Positions 19,204-28,561 of a DNA stretch of 64,000 nt are shown piece after piece. How positions within the stretch are numbered: position 1 is the first letter of the stretch; each line of letters starts with the position of its first letter. Source of the DNA: Pseudarthrobacter sp. AL07 (GTDB lineage: Bacteria; Actinomycetota; Actinomycetes; Actinomycetales; Micrococcaceae); contig NZ_JASBRB010000008.1 in the NCBI RefSeq assembly GCF_029960665.1, forward strand, positions 55,283 to 119,282, read 5' to 3'. The notes below the pieces were generated by a model. It was not told the origin of the DNA, searched no databases, and was given only the letters and a program-made list of their open reading frames with translations. The translations under genes were made by a program, and so were the position numbers.

Positions 19204-20586
19204 ATGCAGGATCTACGGCTTGTAGGCGTACACGACGACGGGGAGCATCTCCTGTTGAGCGGTGCCGGCGGCGAGATGTTCCAGCTGCCGATCGATGAAG
19301 CACTGCGGGCGGCCAGCCGGTCTTCGGCGAAGACCGCTTCCGCAGTCGCGCCCATTGCCATGTCCCCTCGGGACATCCAGTCACGGATCCGCAGCGGCGC
19401 CACCGCAGCGGACGTAGCTGAGCTTTCGGGGCTGCCCCTCGCAAAAGTCGAGCGGTATGAGGGCCCAGTCCTTGCCGAGCGGGAGTATGTAGCGCAGCAG
19501 GCGCGGAAGGTGGAAGTCGCCTCGCCCTCCCCCGGCCACGACACCTACCGCTCCGTTTTTGGCGACAATCCGGCGTCCCTCCAGGACATGGTCAACCACC
19601 GGCTTTCAGCCCACGGGGTTGAGCCTTCCACCGTGGAATGGGATTCCTGGCGTCGCCAGGACGGCAACTGGACCGTGGTGGCCCGTTTTGAAACCCAAAG
19701 GGACGGCACCTCCGGCATCGGCGAGGAGCCGCCTGCGCAATGGACGTTCAGTCCGGTCCGCAAGTCGCTGCACAACGCCAATCGTTGGGCTCAGCAACTC
19801 AGTGAGCTCGAGCCGCTGGACGGTCCCGTCCCGGCCCGCCGCCTCGCTGCGGTCTCGGACCGGCCGTTTGACTTTGAAACCGATGCAGAAGCTGCTGCCG
19901 CCCGCAATGCGACCGGTCCGCAAACCGTCACGCCGGCCAGGGAATCCGACGGTCTCCTCGATATGCTCCGTTCACGCCGCGGCCAGCGCCTCGGAGTCGA
20001 CGAAGACGCCGACGACGCCCTGGCCCTGCTCCTGACCCACGGCGTGCCGGCTGCCCATCCGCGCCCTTCGGAGGTGGTCCCGGAACCGGAATCCAGGGAC
20101 CAGAAATACCGCGAGCCGGAAACACGGGATCCGGCTCCTACCGATTCCAGTTTGCCAGACGAAGCCACGCCCGCTGGCGCAGCAGATCCCCTCACCCGCA
20201 AGCGGGACGTCCGGCCATCAATGCTGTCCCGGCTCAGCCTCATCCCGCAGCACCGGGACTCTGACGATGATGACGTCCTGAAACTGCACGACGGCGTCAG
20301 CACCGACACGAGGGAAATAACCATCGTGGCGTCCCCGCCCCGTCCCGCAGGACACGGTGCCCCCGGAGAATCAGGGTCGGGGCGTCCTGCGCCGAACGTG
20401 GGCCTTGACGAACTGCTGGGCGGCGGAAGCCCGCGCAGGGCAGCCTACACGGCTGGCCCCGATGACGCAGGATCCGGCCAGCACCACGATCATGACGTGG
20501 ACCAGCCTGAACGGCAGCCGGCGAAACCGAAGCGCTCCACGGTTCCCAGTTGGGACGAGATCGTCTTCGGGACCAAACGGGACTAA
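19204..20586 (+). CDS. sepH: SepH, FtsZ-binding cell division regulator (DUF3071)
   Basis: This 460-residue protein starts MQDLRLVGVHDDGEHLLL, the hallmark of DUF3071/SepH. A helix-turn-helix segment follows (about residues 60-95: SPRDIQSRIRSGATAADVAE, then SGLPLAKVERYEGPVLAERE). The second half is a long disordered Glu/Pro-rich region ending in a basic motif KPKRSTVPSWDEIVFG. In Streptomyces and mycobacteria SepH binds FtsZ and promotes filament assembly at division sites. The start at 19204 has GGTGGAGGA upstream; an in-frame ATG at 19159 does not match the family. It ends 4 bases from the convergent phosphodiesterase gene. Confidence 0.92.
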   Translation: MQDLRLVGVHDDGEHLLLSGAGGEMFQLPIDEALRAASRSSAKTASAVAPIAMSPRDIQSRIRSGATAADVAELSGLPLAKVERYEGPVLAEREYVAQQARKVEVASPSPGHDTYRSVFGDNPASLQDMVNHRLSAHGVEPSTVEWDSWRRQDGNWTVVARFETQRDGTSGIGEEPPAQWTFSPVRKSLHNANRWAQQLSELEPLDGPVPARRLAAVSDRPFDFETDAEAAAARNATGPQTVTPARESDGLLDMLRSRRGQRLGVDEDADDALALLLTHGVPAAHPRPSEVVPEPESRDQKYREPETRDPAPTDSSLPDEATPAGAADPLTRKRDVRPSMLSRLSLIPQHRDSDDDDVLKLHDGVSTDTREITIVASPPRPAGHGAPGESGSGRPAPNVGLDELLGGGSPRRAAYTAGPDDAGSGQHHDHDVDQPERQPAKPKRSTVPSWDEIVFGTKRD

Positions 20587-20590
20587 CGCC

Positions 20591-21835
20591 TCAGCGTCGC
20601 CGCGGCCTGCCTTCGGCCGCAAAGCACAGCAGCGGTACTTCGCGTTCCGCTTTGGTCAGCGAGCCGTGCTGGCCCACCACTTCCATGGCGGCGGGACGCC
20701 CGCGGCGAGTGTCGTAGAGCGCCAGGGCGTCACGCGCGGCAATCATGATGTCGCCAATCCTGGGCCCGACGGCGGGGCGCAGTGGGCCGAACAGTCCGGC
20801 GGCGACGGCATCCGCCCTGGTAAAAGCCCAGATCCTGTCGCCGAAACGGGTACGCCACGCACGCAACAAGCGCTCCCGGCCTGCGGCGTCCGCCGGATCC
20901 TCAAGGTAGAGGTGGACCATCCGCGGCTCCCCCGCTGTATGCCGCACGCCATCAACAAGCGACGTGTCCGCGGAGAAGTCGATCCGCTGTTGTTCCGGGA
21001 CGTCGAGCATCCCATGGTCCGCCGTGAGAAGTACTGTGGTCCCGGCCGGAAGCGAGGCGTGCAGCCGTTTGACGGTTGCGTCGAGTTCTTCGAGCTGGTG
21101 TTCCCACTGTTCAGACTGGCAGCCGTGCCGGTGGCCTGCCTTATCCAGTTCGTTGACGTAGAAGTACATCAGGGACTTTCCGGCGGTGTCCATGGCCTCA
21201 GCGGCGGCAGCCGTGCGGGCGTGGGCAGTCACTCCTGGGATGAAATTCCCGCCGCGGAGGGCCGCCTGGGTCATGGGCGAGTCGCCGAACTGCGGCAGGC
21301 TGACGGTGGTCACATTAAGTGATTCGGCGGCCCGTTCGAGGACGGTAGGGAACGGCTGCCACTCGGCGGGGTCCACCTTGGCATCCCAATTGCCGAGCAT
21401 GTTGACCACCTTGTCCTGGCCCGGGTCCAGGACGTCGTAGCCCACCATTCCGTGCTGGCCGGGAGGGAGGCCTGTGCCGAAGCTGGCAAGGGCAGCGGCC
21501 GTGGTCGAGGGGAAGGTGGAGTCCAGCCATACCGGAACTTCCCCCTGACCGGACTGCATAACGGAGCGCAGGAACGGTGTGTGGGCGGACTTCTGTTTCA
21601 GCAGGTTCCGGCCCAGGCCGTCGGCCAGGACCACGCAGACGCGAGACGCCGGCGGAAGGCCCAGGGTATTGGTGAAACCTTCCACTCCGAGACTTGCGGC
21701 TGCGCTGGTGAGGACGTCCGCGATAGACCGCTGGCCAAAGGCGGGCGCGGGCGGCATGCTCAGTTGCGCGGCGGACCCTTGGGAAACCGCTGCGGAAGCG
21801 GCTGAGGAGACCGTTGTTTTCCCTTGGTCCGGCAT
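20591..21835 (-). CDS. Alkaline phosphatase-superfamily phosphodiesterase/nucleotide pyrophosphatase
   Basis: This 414-residue protein carries the type I phosphodiesterase/nucleotide pyrophosphatase fold. The metal and nucleophile residues appear as VLADGLGRN (first Asp), STFPSTTAAAL (Thr nucleophile), VNELDKAGHRHG (Asp and His), TADHGM (Asp-His) and GQHGSLTKAE (last His). It lacks a signal peptide, so the enzyme is probably cytosolic. ATG 21835 lies one base after the DUF5998 stop; the frame extends further upstream but into that gene. The pairing with DUF5998 is usual in Actinobacteria. The natural substrate is unknown. Confidence 0.88.
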   Translation of the reverse strand: MPDQGKTTVSSAASAAVSQGSAAQLSMPPAPAFGQRSIADVLTSAAASLGVEGFTNTLGLPPASRVCVVLADGLGRNLLKQKSAHTPFLRSVMQSGQGEVPVWLDSTFPSTTAAALASFGTGLPPGQHGMVGYDVLDPGQDKVVNMLGNWDAKVDPAEWQPFPTVLERAAESLNVTTVSLPQFGDSPMTQAALRGGNFIPGVTAHARTAAAAEAMDTAGKSLMYFYVNELDKAGHRHGCQSEQWEHQLEELDATVKRLHASLPAGTTVLLTADHGMLDVPEQQRIDFSADTSLVDGVRHTAGEPRMVHLYLEDPADAAGRERLLRAWRTRFGDRIWAFTRADAVAAGLFGPLRPAVGPRIGDIMIAARDALALYDTRRGRPAAMEVVGQHGSLTKAEREVPLLCFAAEGRPRRR

Positions 21836-21836
21836 C

Positions 21837-22583
21837 TCAGCGCTGCTGATGCCCGCGGCTGAGCCTGTTTCCGAACACACCTGTCCGGGGCCGGGGCTGG
21901 AGCGTTTGGCCGGCGTGCGCCACCGGAGCGGTGGAGCCGGTGTTCACAGCCCGCAGGGCGCGGGCGAAGAGTTTGGCGTCCTGGACGGCCTGTGCCCCGT
22001 CGGCTTCAGCGCTGATCCGCAGGACGATGTCCTCCTGGGCAATGGTGCCGCTGTAACCGTGGTCTGCCTCGCATTGCGGGTCTCCGCAGCTCGCGGGCCC
22101 CATGTCCAGCCTCTGCCCGCCGGACCAGGCAATGGCGAGGGTGACTTCCCGGACCGGATCCGAAGGCTTGTAGTCCTGCGGCTGGGAGTACATATAGCTC
22201 AGGACCACGGAACGGATCTGCGCGACGGGCACCGATTCGGTGGAAATCTGGGCCACGATCTGTTCGCCGGCGTCGTCGAGCTGCTGGTCGTCCACGTGGG
22301 TGATCACCAGCATGTCGGCGGTCAGGACCAGCACCGTGATGTGGCGGCGGACCTCGGCCCGGTCGAAGTGGGTTTCCAGGTGGACCAAATGGGCCACGCA
22401 TTCGCGACCGTCCAGGGCGTCGTCAACGACGTCGGCCACCAGTCGCGGGTAGAAACCCGCCTTCTGGAGCGCACCGTCCAGGCTCTGGCCCTGGGGCGTG
22501 TGGCTGTGTGAGCTGTGCGGGCGGGTTGCCTGGTTGTCACTGCCGGAGGTGGAAGGCGTCGACGGGGAAGGCTGTGAGCTCAT
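21837..22583 (-). CDS. DUF5998 protein
   Basis: This 248-residue soluble protein has a Ser/Thr/Pro-rich first 35 residues. The core runs from SLDGALQKAGFYPRLVADVVD through LVHLETHFDRAEVRRHI and VLVLTADMLVITHVDD to ISAEADGAQAVQDAKLFARAL. A possible metal site, CGDPQCEADHGY, lies near residue 165. The family is restricted to Actinobacteria and has no assigned function; the call is by resemblance and by its usual position before the phosphodiesterase gene, which follows after one base. Confidence 0.8.
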   Translation of the reverse strand: MSSQPSPSTPSTSGSDNQATRPHSSHSHTPQGQSLDGALQKAGFYPRLVADVVDDALDGRECVAHLVHLETHFDRAEVRRHITVLVLTADMLVITHVDDQQLDDAGEQIVAQISTESVPVAQIRSVVLSYMYSQPQDYKPSDPVREVTLAIAWSGGQRLDMGPASCGDPQCEADHGYSGTIAQEDIVLRISAEADGAQAVQDAKLFARALRAVNTGSTAPVAHAGQTLQPRPRTGVFGNRLSRGHQQR

Positions 22584-22625
22584 TCCCCCATTTTCACAGA
22601 TCGGCCGGGGACATGCTAACCGCGG

Positions 22626-25310
22626 TCAGCCGAGCATGGCCCGGCGGGCACTGTCAGTGCGCTGGGCCGCGTTACCGATCCGGATATCTGCGGCCAGGAT
22701 GGACACGCCCTGAGCCCCGCAGAGAACCGGGTTGAATTCCACCAGCGCGATCTCCGGATGGTTGTCCTTCATCCAGGCCAGCCGCCCGGCGATCTCCTCC
22801 AAAGCGGCAATATCCACGGCGGGAAGACCCTGGTAGCCGAAGAGTTTGCGGGCGGCCCGGGGTCCGCGGATGAAGTCCTTCACGTCCACGGCGGACAGCG
22901 GAGGCACGCGGTGCGACCAGTCATCCAGCAGATTGACGGCGTCCCCGGCCAGCCCGAAGGAGACCACCGGCCCCAACAGTGGATCCTCGATGGCCCGGAA
23001 CGTGCACGCCTGCCCCACAGGAGCCATGGACTGCACCTCCAGTGCCGGGGAACCGTAAGGTGCCAGCGAGCGCCGCATCTGCACGATGTTGCGGCGTAGG
23101 GAATCCGGATCCTCGATGTCGAGGCGGACTCCCCCCAGGTCGAGGCGGTGGCGAAGTGCCGGGTCCGTGGTTTTCAGCGCGACCGGCCAGCCCAGCCTTC
23201 CGGCGGCAGCTACGGCCTCATCTTCAGAGTCGAACCCGGCAGATGGCAGCACCGCAATGCCGTAGTGCGCCAGCAACTCTGCCGCTGACGCCGGTTCCAG
23301 GGTCTTAAGTTGCTCCTCGTGGACATCGTGCAGAAGCTGATCCAGCAGGATCCGTGCGCCCTCCGGATCGCAGCCTTCGGGCTGAACAAAGTTGCCGGGG
23401 TCCCGTGCCACCCATTCCGCGTAGCGCACCACGGCGGCGAGCGCAGCCACAGCCGCACCGGCGTTCGAGAAGCACGGCACTGTCTGCTGTTCGGCCCCCA
23501 CCATGCCCTCCACATAGATGGAGGGGTCAAGGATGCCGGTGAAGGCAGCGACGACCGGTTTCCCGGCGGCGGCCGAGCATTCAGCCAGGACCTCGGCGAT
23601 ATGGTCCACCGTCAGGCCGCGGACCGGCAGCAGCGCGGCCACCACGGCATGGACGGCGTCGGACGCGAGAGTGTCCCGGAGGCTGCGGCGGAGGGCTGGC
23701 AGTGCCAGGGACATGCCGGCGTCGAGATCCACATCAGTGACGATGCCATCCACGGTCAGGCCGTGTGCCTCGGCGCTGTCCGCCACCACTTTGCCCAGCG
23801 CCAGGGAGTTGCTGAAGATGGCCAGTCCGGGCCCCGCCGGGAGCGGCTGCCCGGACACTATCTGGGTGATGTCCATCAGCTGTTCGATGGTCTCTACCCG
23901 GATGACGCCGGCCTGGCGCATCATGGCGTCCAGTGCTCCGGCGGGCGCCTGGGTGGTACGTACGGCGTGGCCAGGCGGCAGCCGCAGGCCCATGGTTTCC
24001 GATTTCGCCACCACCACGGGCTTGCTGCGGGCAAGCCGCCGGGCGATCCGGGAGAATTTGCGGGGGTTCCCGATCGACTCCAGGTAGAGGCCCACCGCGG
24101 TAGTGTCGGCGTCGTCCTCCCAGAACTGCATCATGTCGTTGCCCGAGACGTCCGCGCGGTTGCCGGCCGACAGGACCGTGGAAACGCCCAGCCGGCGGCG
24201 GTGTGACGCCGCGTAGAGCGACACACCGATCGCCGCCGACTGGCTGAACAGTCCCAGGCCACCGCGGCTGGGCAGTGAGGGCGCCATGGAGGCGTTCAGC
24301 CGCACGTCCGGATGGGTGTTAACGATCCCCAGGGATGCGGGCCCGATCACCCGCATGCCGTTGGCCCTGGCCTTGCGCACGAGGTTGCGCTGGCTGGCGA
24401 GGCCGCGTTCGCCGTCGTCCTCGAAGCCCGCGGAGGCGATCACCAGACCCTTGACCCCCGCCGCGGCGCACTGATCAACCACCGTGGCCACTTCCTCATA
24501 CGGAACAGCGATCACTGCGAGCCCCACCGGCTCCGGAACCTCGGAAATCCTGCCGAAGGACAACATCCCGGCGAGCTCCAGCGCCTCCGGGTTGATGGCG
24601 TAGACCTGCCCGGAGTAGCCGCCTTCGATGATGTGTTCCAGCAGCTGGTAGCCCACGGTCCCCCATTTGCGGCTCGCCCCGATGACGGCAACGGACGACG
24701 GCGCCAGCAGGTCCCGGACGCTTCTCGCTTCGGCGCGGTGCTCGCGTGATTCCATCACTGCACGGGACTTTTCGGTGGGGTCGATGTTGAACTCCAGGCT
24801 GACCACGCCGTCGTCGAAATGGCGTTTGACGTCGTAGCCGGCATCGGCGAACACCATCAGCATTTTGCGGTTTTCCGGCAGCACCTCGGCACTGAAGCGC
24901 CGGATCCCGTTTTCGTGGGCCGCCGTGGCAAGGTGTTCGAGCAGGATTGAGCCGATACCCCGGCCCTGGTGGGCGTCGGCGATGTTGAACGCGACTTCGG
25001 CTTCGAGGGGGTCATTCAGCCTGTCGTAGCGGCCGATTCCCAGGATTTCGCCGCCGAAGGTAATCACCATGGCAACCCGATCCTTGTAGTCCACTTCGGT
25101 GAAGCGCTTGAGCTCCTTGCTGGACAGCCGGGCCTTGAACGCGAAGAAGCGCATGTAGATTGAGTTCTGCGACTGCCCGGTATGGAAAGCCTGGACCGCG
25201 TCCGCATCGCTGGGGTGGATGGGCCTCAGATGGGCCGTTCCACCGTCACGGAGTACGACATCAGCTTCCCAATGTTCCGGATATTCGCCGTCCCCGGGCT
25301 GATCCACCAT
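22626..25310 (-). CDS. GNAT acetyltransferase fused to acyl-CoA synthetase-like domains (Pat-type protein acetyltransferase)
   Basis: This 894-residue protein has an N-terminal GNAT domain (about 15-175; acetyl-CoA loop HQGRGIGSILLEH), a CoA-binding domain (about 195-320; VAVIGASRKWGTVGYQ), a succinyl-CoA ligase-like domain (about 330-640; GLFSQSAAIGVS), and a C-terminal ATP-grasp domain (about 670-890). Pat/PatA-type enzymes with these modules acetylate and switch off acetyl-CoA synthetases and other enzymes. The phospho-His of working ADP-forming synthetases (in SHTGALAG) appears absent: the matching stretch reads TTQAPAGALDAMMRQAG, as in Salmonella Pat. The domain order is GNAT first, reversed from Salmonella. 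There is no Shine-Dalgarno sequence; a -10-like TAGGCT abuts the start. Confidence 0.9.
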   Translation of the reverse strand: MVDQPGDGEYPEHWEADVVLRDGGTAHLRPIHPSDADAVQAFHTGQSQNSIYMRFFAFKARLSSKELKRFTEVDYKDRVAMVITFGGEILGIGRYDRLNDPLEAEVAFNIADAHQGRGIGSILLEHLATAAHENGIRRFSAEVLPENRKMLMVFADAGYDVKRHFDDGVVSLEFNIDPTEKSRAVMESREHRAEARSVRDLLAPSSVAVIGASRKWGTVGYQLLEHIIEGGYSGQVYAINPEALELAGMLSFGRISEVPEPVGLAVIAVPYEEVATVVDQCAAAGVKGLVIASAGFEDDGERGLASQRNLVRKARANGMRVIGPASLGIVNTHPDVRLNASMAPSLPSRGGLGLFSQSAAIGVSLYAASHRRRLGVSTVLSAGNRADVSGNDMMQFWEDDADTTAVGLYLESIGNPRKFSRIARRLARSKPVVVAKSETMGLRLPPGHAVRTTQAPAGALDAMMRQAGVIRVETIEQLMDITQIVSGQPLPAGPGLAIFSNSLALGKVVADSAEAHGLTVDGIVTDVDLDAGMSLALPALRRSLRDTLASDAVHAVVAALLPVRGLTVDHIAEVLAECSAAAGKPVVAAFTGILDPSIYVEGMVGAEQQTVPCFSNAGAAVAALAAVVRYAEWVARDPGNFVQPEGCDPEGARILLDQLLHDVHEEQLKTLEPASAAELLAHYGIAVLPSAGFDSEDEAVAAAGRLGWPVALKTTDPALRHRLDLGGVRLDIEDPDSLRRNIVQMRRSLAPYGSPALEVQSMAPVGQACTFRAIEDPLLGPVVSFGLAGDAVNLLDDWSHRVPPLSAVDVKDFIRGPRAARKLFGYQGLPAVDIAALEEIAGRLAWMKDNHPEIALVEFNPVLCGAQGVSILAADIRIGNAAQRTDSARRAMLG

Positions 25311-25322
25311 AGGCTTAGCCTA
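25310..25322. promoter_or_regulatory. 13-bp palindrome and -10-like hexamer at the start of the Pat-like gene
   Basis: TAGGC-TTA-GCCTA is a palindrome that touches the start codon. Read on the minus strand, TAGGCT lies at -12 to -7 relative to the A of ATG, the position of a -10 hexamer in leaderless actinobacterial mRNAs; no Shine-Dalgarno sequence is present. A matching -35 is not obvious. Confidence 0.4.
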
Positions 25323-25422
25323 ACCACAAACTCACGGCGCAGGCCGTGTGCCCGGAGCTCATCCTCCACACCTGCACCCAGACCACTGCTTCACCAGTCA
25401 CGCAGAAGGATCCACCAGCCCC

Positions 25423-27933
25423 ATGGCCCGCCGCCAAAGCCCAGCCCCTGCCGGGGACGCTCCCCAGGATTTCGTCGAGAACATCGTGGACATTGATGTG
25501 ACGTCCGAGATGGAAGGCTCCTTCCTTGAGTATGCGTATTCGGTGATTTACTCCAGGGCCCTGCCTGATGCCCGGGACGGGCTCAAGCCGGTCCAGCGCC
25601 GGATCCTGTACATGATGAGCGAGATGGGCCTGCGTCCGGACCGCGGCCACGTTAAGAGCGCGCGCGTGGTGGGCGAGGTCATGGGTAAACTCCACCCCCA
25701 CGGCGATACCGCCATCTATGACGCCATGGTCCGGATGGCCCAGGACTTCTCGCTGCGCCTGCCGCTGATTGACGGCCACGGAAACTTCGGCTCTCTCGAC
25801 GACGGTCCCGCGGCACCCCGGTACACGGAGGCCAGGCTCGCGGCGGCGGCCCTGACACTCACCGACCACCTCGACGAAGACGTAGTGGACTTTGTCCCTA
25901 ACTACGACAACCAGCTGACCCAGCCGGACGTCCTACCGGCCGCGTTCCCCAACCTGCTGGTCAACGGCGCCACGGGCATCGCGGTGGGAATGGCCACCAA
26001 CATGGCCCCGCACAACCTCGTTGAGGTCATCTCCGCGGCGCGGCACCTGATCGCCCACCCGGACGCGACCCTCGATGACCTGATGCGCTTTGTGCCCGGA
26101 CCGGACCTGCCAACGGGGGGCCGGATCGTGGGCCTGGACGGAATCCGGGACGCCTACGCCACCGGACGCGGTTCCTTCAAGACCCGCGCAAAGGTGGAGA
26201 TCGAGCAGCTCTCGGCCCGGCGCACCGGCCTGGTTGTCACCGAGCTGCCGTACATGGTCGGCCCCGAAAAGGTGATCGAGAAGATCAAGGACGCGGTCAA
26301 CAGCAAAAAGCTGACCGGGATCAGTGACATCGTCGACCTGACGGACCGCCAGCATGGCCTGCGCCTGGTCATCGAGCTGAAGAACGGGTTCAACCCGAAC
26401 GCCGTCCTCCAACAGCTCTACCGCTACTCGCCGATGGAGGATTCCTTCGGCATCAACAACGTGACCCTGGTGGATGGCCAGCCGCAGACCCTCGGCCTGG
26501 TGAAGCTGCTCTCCGTCTACGTGGAGCACCGGATCGATGTGGTGCGCCGGCGGACGGCCTTCCGGCTGGGCAAGAAGAAGGACCGCCTCCATCTGGTGGA
26601 GGGCCTGCTGATCGCCATCGTGGACATCGATGAGGTCATCCAGATCATCCGTTCTTCGGATGAGGTGGCGGCCGCCAGGGTCCGCCTCATGTCCATCTAC
26701 GATCTTTCCGAAATCCAGGCCAATTACATCCTGGAATTGCGGCTGCGGCAGCTGACCAAGTACTCCCGGATCGAGCTTGAAAAGGAGCAGGAGGAGCTGC
26801 GCCGCGAGATCGCGGAGCTTGAAGCCATCCTCGGCTCCGAGGAGCGGCTGCGCGGACTTGTGTCCTCCGAGCTCGGCGAAATCGCCGAAAAATACGGTAC
26901 GCCGCGGCGCACCGTCCTGCTCGAATCCGAGGCTGTTTCCCCCACCGTGGCCGCAGCTTTGTCGGCCGCCCCCAACGGCAAGGGCAAGGCCGCGCCGCTG
27001 GCCCTGGAGATCTCGGACGATCCCTGCTGGGCCATCCTGACGGCGTCGGGACAGATCGCGCGGACATCCAACCAGGATCCCCTCGCGGAGTCCGGGCCGC
27101 GTGCCAAGCACGACGTTTTCCGTTCCGTGGTCAAGTCCTCGGCCCGTGGGGAAATAGCCGCGGTCACCTCACAAGGCAGGATGCTTCGGCTTCAGGTCAT
27201 GGACATGCCCGTACTGCCACCCATGTCCGGGCTGCCCAACCTCGCCGGCGGTGTCCCGGCCAAGGACTTCATCACACTGCTCAAGGGTGAAACGCTGGTG
27301 GCGTTTGCACCGCTCGATGAAGTGCTGGCCATCGGCACGGCCCACGGCGTGGTCAAGCGGGTCCAGCCCGACTACCCCCTGAACCGCGAGGACTGGGAAG
27401 TCATCACGCTCAAGGACAAGGATGAAGTGGTGGGTGTGGCGCCGGCCGGGTCTGAGGAGACTGATCTGGTGTTCCTGACCCGTGAGGCGCAATTGCTCCG
27501 TTTCAGCGCCGCCAACGTCCGGGCCCAGGGCAGGACGGCCGGCGGCATGGTGGGCATCAAGCTGGCCGCCGGGGACCAGGTGCTGTTCTTCGGGGCTGTC
27601 ACCGCCGCCGACGACGCCGCCGTGGTGGTCACCGTTGCCGGCACCCACGGAGCCCTGCCGGGCACCGCGCCGGGGGCGGCGAAGGTCACATCTTTCGCCG
27701 AATACCCTGCCAAGGGCCGTGCCACAGCAGGCGTCCGCGCCCACAGATTCCTCAAAGGCGAAGACACGCTGCTGCTGGCGTGGGCCGGGCACGGACCTGC
27801 GAAGGCCTCATCGCTGGCCGGCATAGCCAGGTCGCTGCCGCAGGAGCACGGCCGGCGTGACGGTTCCGGGATTCCGCTCTCCCAGGCAGTGGACGCGGTG
27901 GGTCCGGCCATGACGTGGAGCGATCCGTCCTAG
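25423..27933 (+). CDS. parC: DNA topoisomerase IV subunit A
   Basis: This 836-residue type IIA topoisomerase subunit breaks and rejoins DNA. Visible are the winged-helix start ([27 protein letters not shown]), the DNA gate region [26 protein letters not shown] (quinolone-determining region), the catalytic Tyr134 in APRYTEARL, a coiled-coil dimer segment rich in Glu/Arg (about 455-500), and a C-terminal beta-pinwheel. The partner parE lies 8.5 kb away, and the pair is conventionally named topoisomerase IV; assignment as ParC rather than GyrA rests on that, because the gyrase pair is normally beside recF. The start at 25423 is preceded by AGAAGGA at a long spacing; 25348 is the other in-frame option. 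Confidence 0.9.
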   Translation: MARRQSPAPAGDAPQDFVENIVDIDVTSEMEGSFLEYAYSVIYSRALPDARDGLKPVQRRILYMMSEMGLRPDRGHVKSARVVGEVMGKLHPHGDTAIYDAMVRMAQDFSLRLPLIDGHGNFGSLDDGPAAPRYTEARLAAAALTLTDHLDEDVVDFVPNYDNQLTQPDVLPAAFPNLLVNGATGIAVGMATNMAPHNLVEVISAARHLIAHPDATLDDLMRFVPGPDLPTGGRIVGLDGIRDAYATGRGSFKTRAKVEIEQLSARRTGLVVTELPYMVGPEKVIEKIKDAVNSKKLTGISDIVDLTDRQHGLRLVIELKNGFNPNAVLQQLYRYSPMEDSFGINNVTLVDGQPQTLGLVKLLSVYVEHRIDVVRRRTAFRLGKKKDRLHLVEGLLIAIVDIDEVIQIIRSSDEVAAARVRLMSIYDLSEIQANYILELRLRQLTKYSRIELEKEQEELRREIAELEAILGSEERLRGLVSSELGEIAEKYGTPRRTVLLESEAVSPTVAAALSAAPNGKGKAAPLALEISDDPCWAILTASGQIARTSNQDPLAESGPRAKHDVFRSVVKSSARGEIAAVTSQGRMLRLQVMDMPVLPPMSGLPNLAGGVPAKDFITLLKGETLVAFAPLDEVLAIGTAHGVVKRVQPDYPLNREDWEVITLKDKDEVVGVAPAGSEETDLVFLTREAQLLRFSAANVRAQGRTAGGMVGIKLAAGDQVLFFGAVTAADDAAVVVTVAGTHGALPGTAPGAAKVTSFAEYPAKGRATAGVRAHRFLKGEDTLLLAWAGHGPAKASSLAGIARSLPQEHGRRDGSGIPLSQAVDAVGPAMTWSDPS

Positions 27934-27936
27934 ACT
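27931..27936 (+). promoter_or_regulatory. -10-like hexamer for a leaderless DinB-like gene
   Basis: TAGACT spans the parC stop codon and sits at -12 to -7 relative to the next ATG (27943), which has no Shine-Dalgarno sequence. A consensus -35 is not evident. Confidence 0.35.
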
Positions 27937-27942
27937 GCTGCC

Positions 27943-28461
27943 ATGCCTATCATTCCTGATGAAAAGGACTGGACCTGGGTCCTGTCCCGGCCTTGCCCCG
28001 AGTGCTCCTTCGACGCTTCCACCGCCACACCGGCCACGGTGCCGGGCAGCGTGGAAAACATGCTGCCGCGCTGGCGGGCTGTCCTCCGCAGGCCCGAGGT
28101 GGCCGAACGCCCGGATGACAGGACGTGGTCGGCCCTGGAATACGCCTGCCACGTCCGCGACGTCTTCACGCTGTTCGACCAGCGGCTGAACCTCATGCTC
28201 GACGCCGACGGCGCCCAATTTGAGAACTGGGACCAGGACCTCACCGCCGTCGAAAAGGACTACGCCAACGCCGATCCCGCCGTGGTCAGTGCAGAACTGA
28301 CGGCGGAGGGTGAACAGATCGCGGAGTCCTTCGCCGGCGTCCGGGAAGCCGAGTGGGACCGGCGGGGCGTCCGCAGCAACGGCTCCGAATTCACGGTCCT
28401 GACGCTTGCCCAGTACTTCCTGCACGACGTCGTCCATCACCTCCACGATGTGGACGGCTGA
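27943..28461 (+). CDS. DinB-superfamily protein (possible metal- and mycothiol-dependent enzyme)
   Basis: This 172-residue protein has the four-helix-bundle DinB/DUF664 pattern. Metal ligands are suggested by His in SALEYACHVRDVF and by the HDVVHHLHD cluster at the C-terminus. DinB-superfamily members in mycothiol-using bacteria often catalyse thiol-dependent transferase reactions such as maleylpyruvate isomerisation or mycothiol S-conjugation; which one applies here cannot be read off. Two cysteines in RPCPEC lie near the start. It follows parC by 9 bases but may have its own leaderless promoter. A short GGCTGAG/CTCAGCC stem overlaps its stop codon and may help termination. Confidence 0.85.
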   Translation: MPIIPDEKDWTWVLSRPCPECSFDASTATPATVPGSVENMLPRWRAVLRRPEVAERPDDRTWSALEYACHVRDVFTLFDQRLNLMLDADGAQFENWDQDLTAVEKDYANADPAVVSAELTAEGEQIAESFAGVREAEWDRRGVRSNGSEFTVLTLAQYFLHDVVHHLHDVDG

Positions 28462-28561
28462 GGAGCAGACGGCTCAGCCGGGGACGCTGCACCGGGCAGG
28501 CCGGGCAGGGAACGAGCCGGGAACGCCGGGCTGCGCATGCCCGACGTTCAGGCCACCGGCC

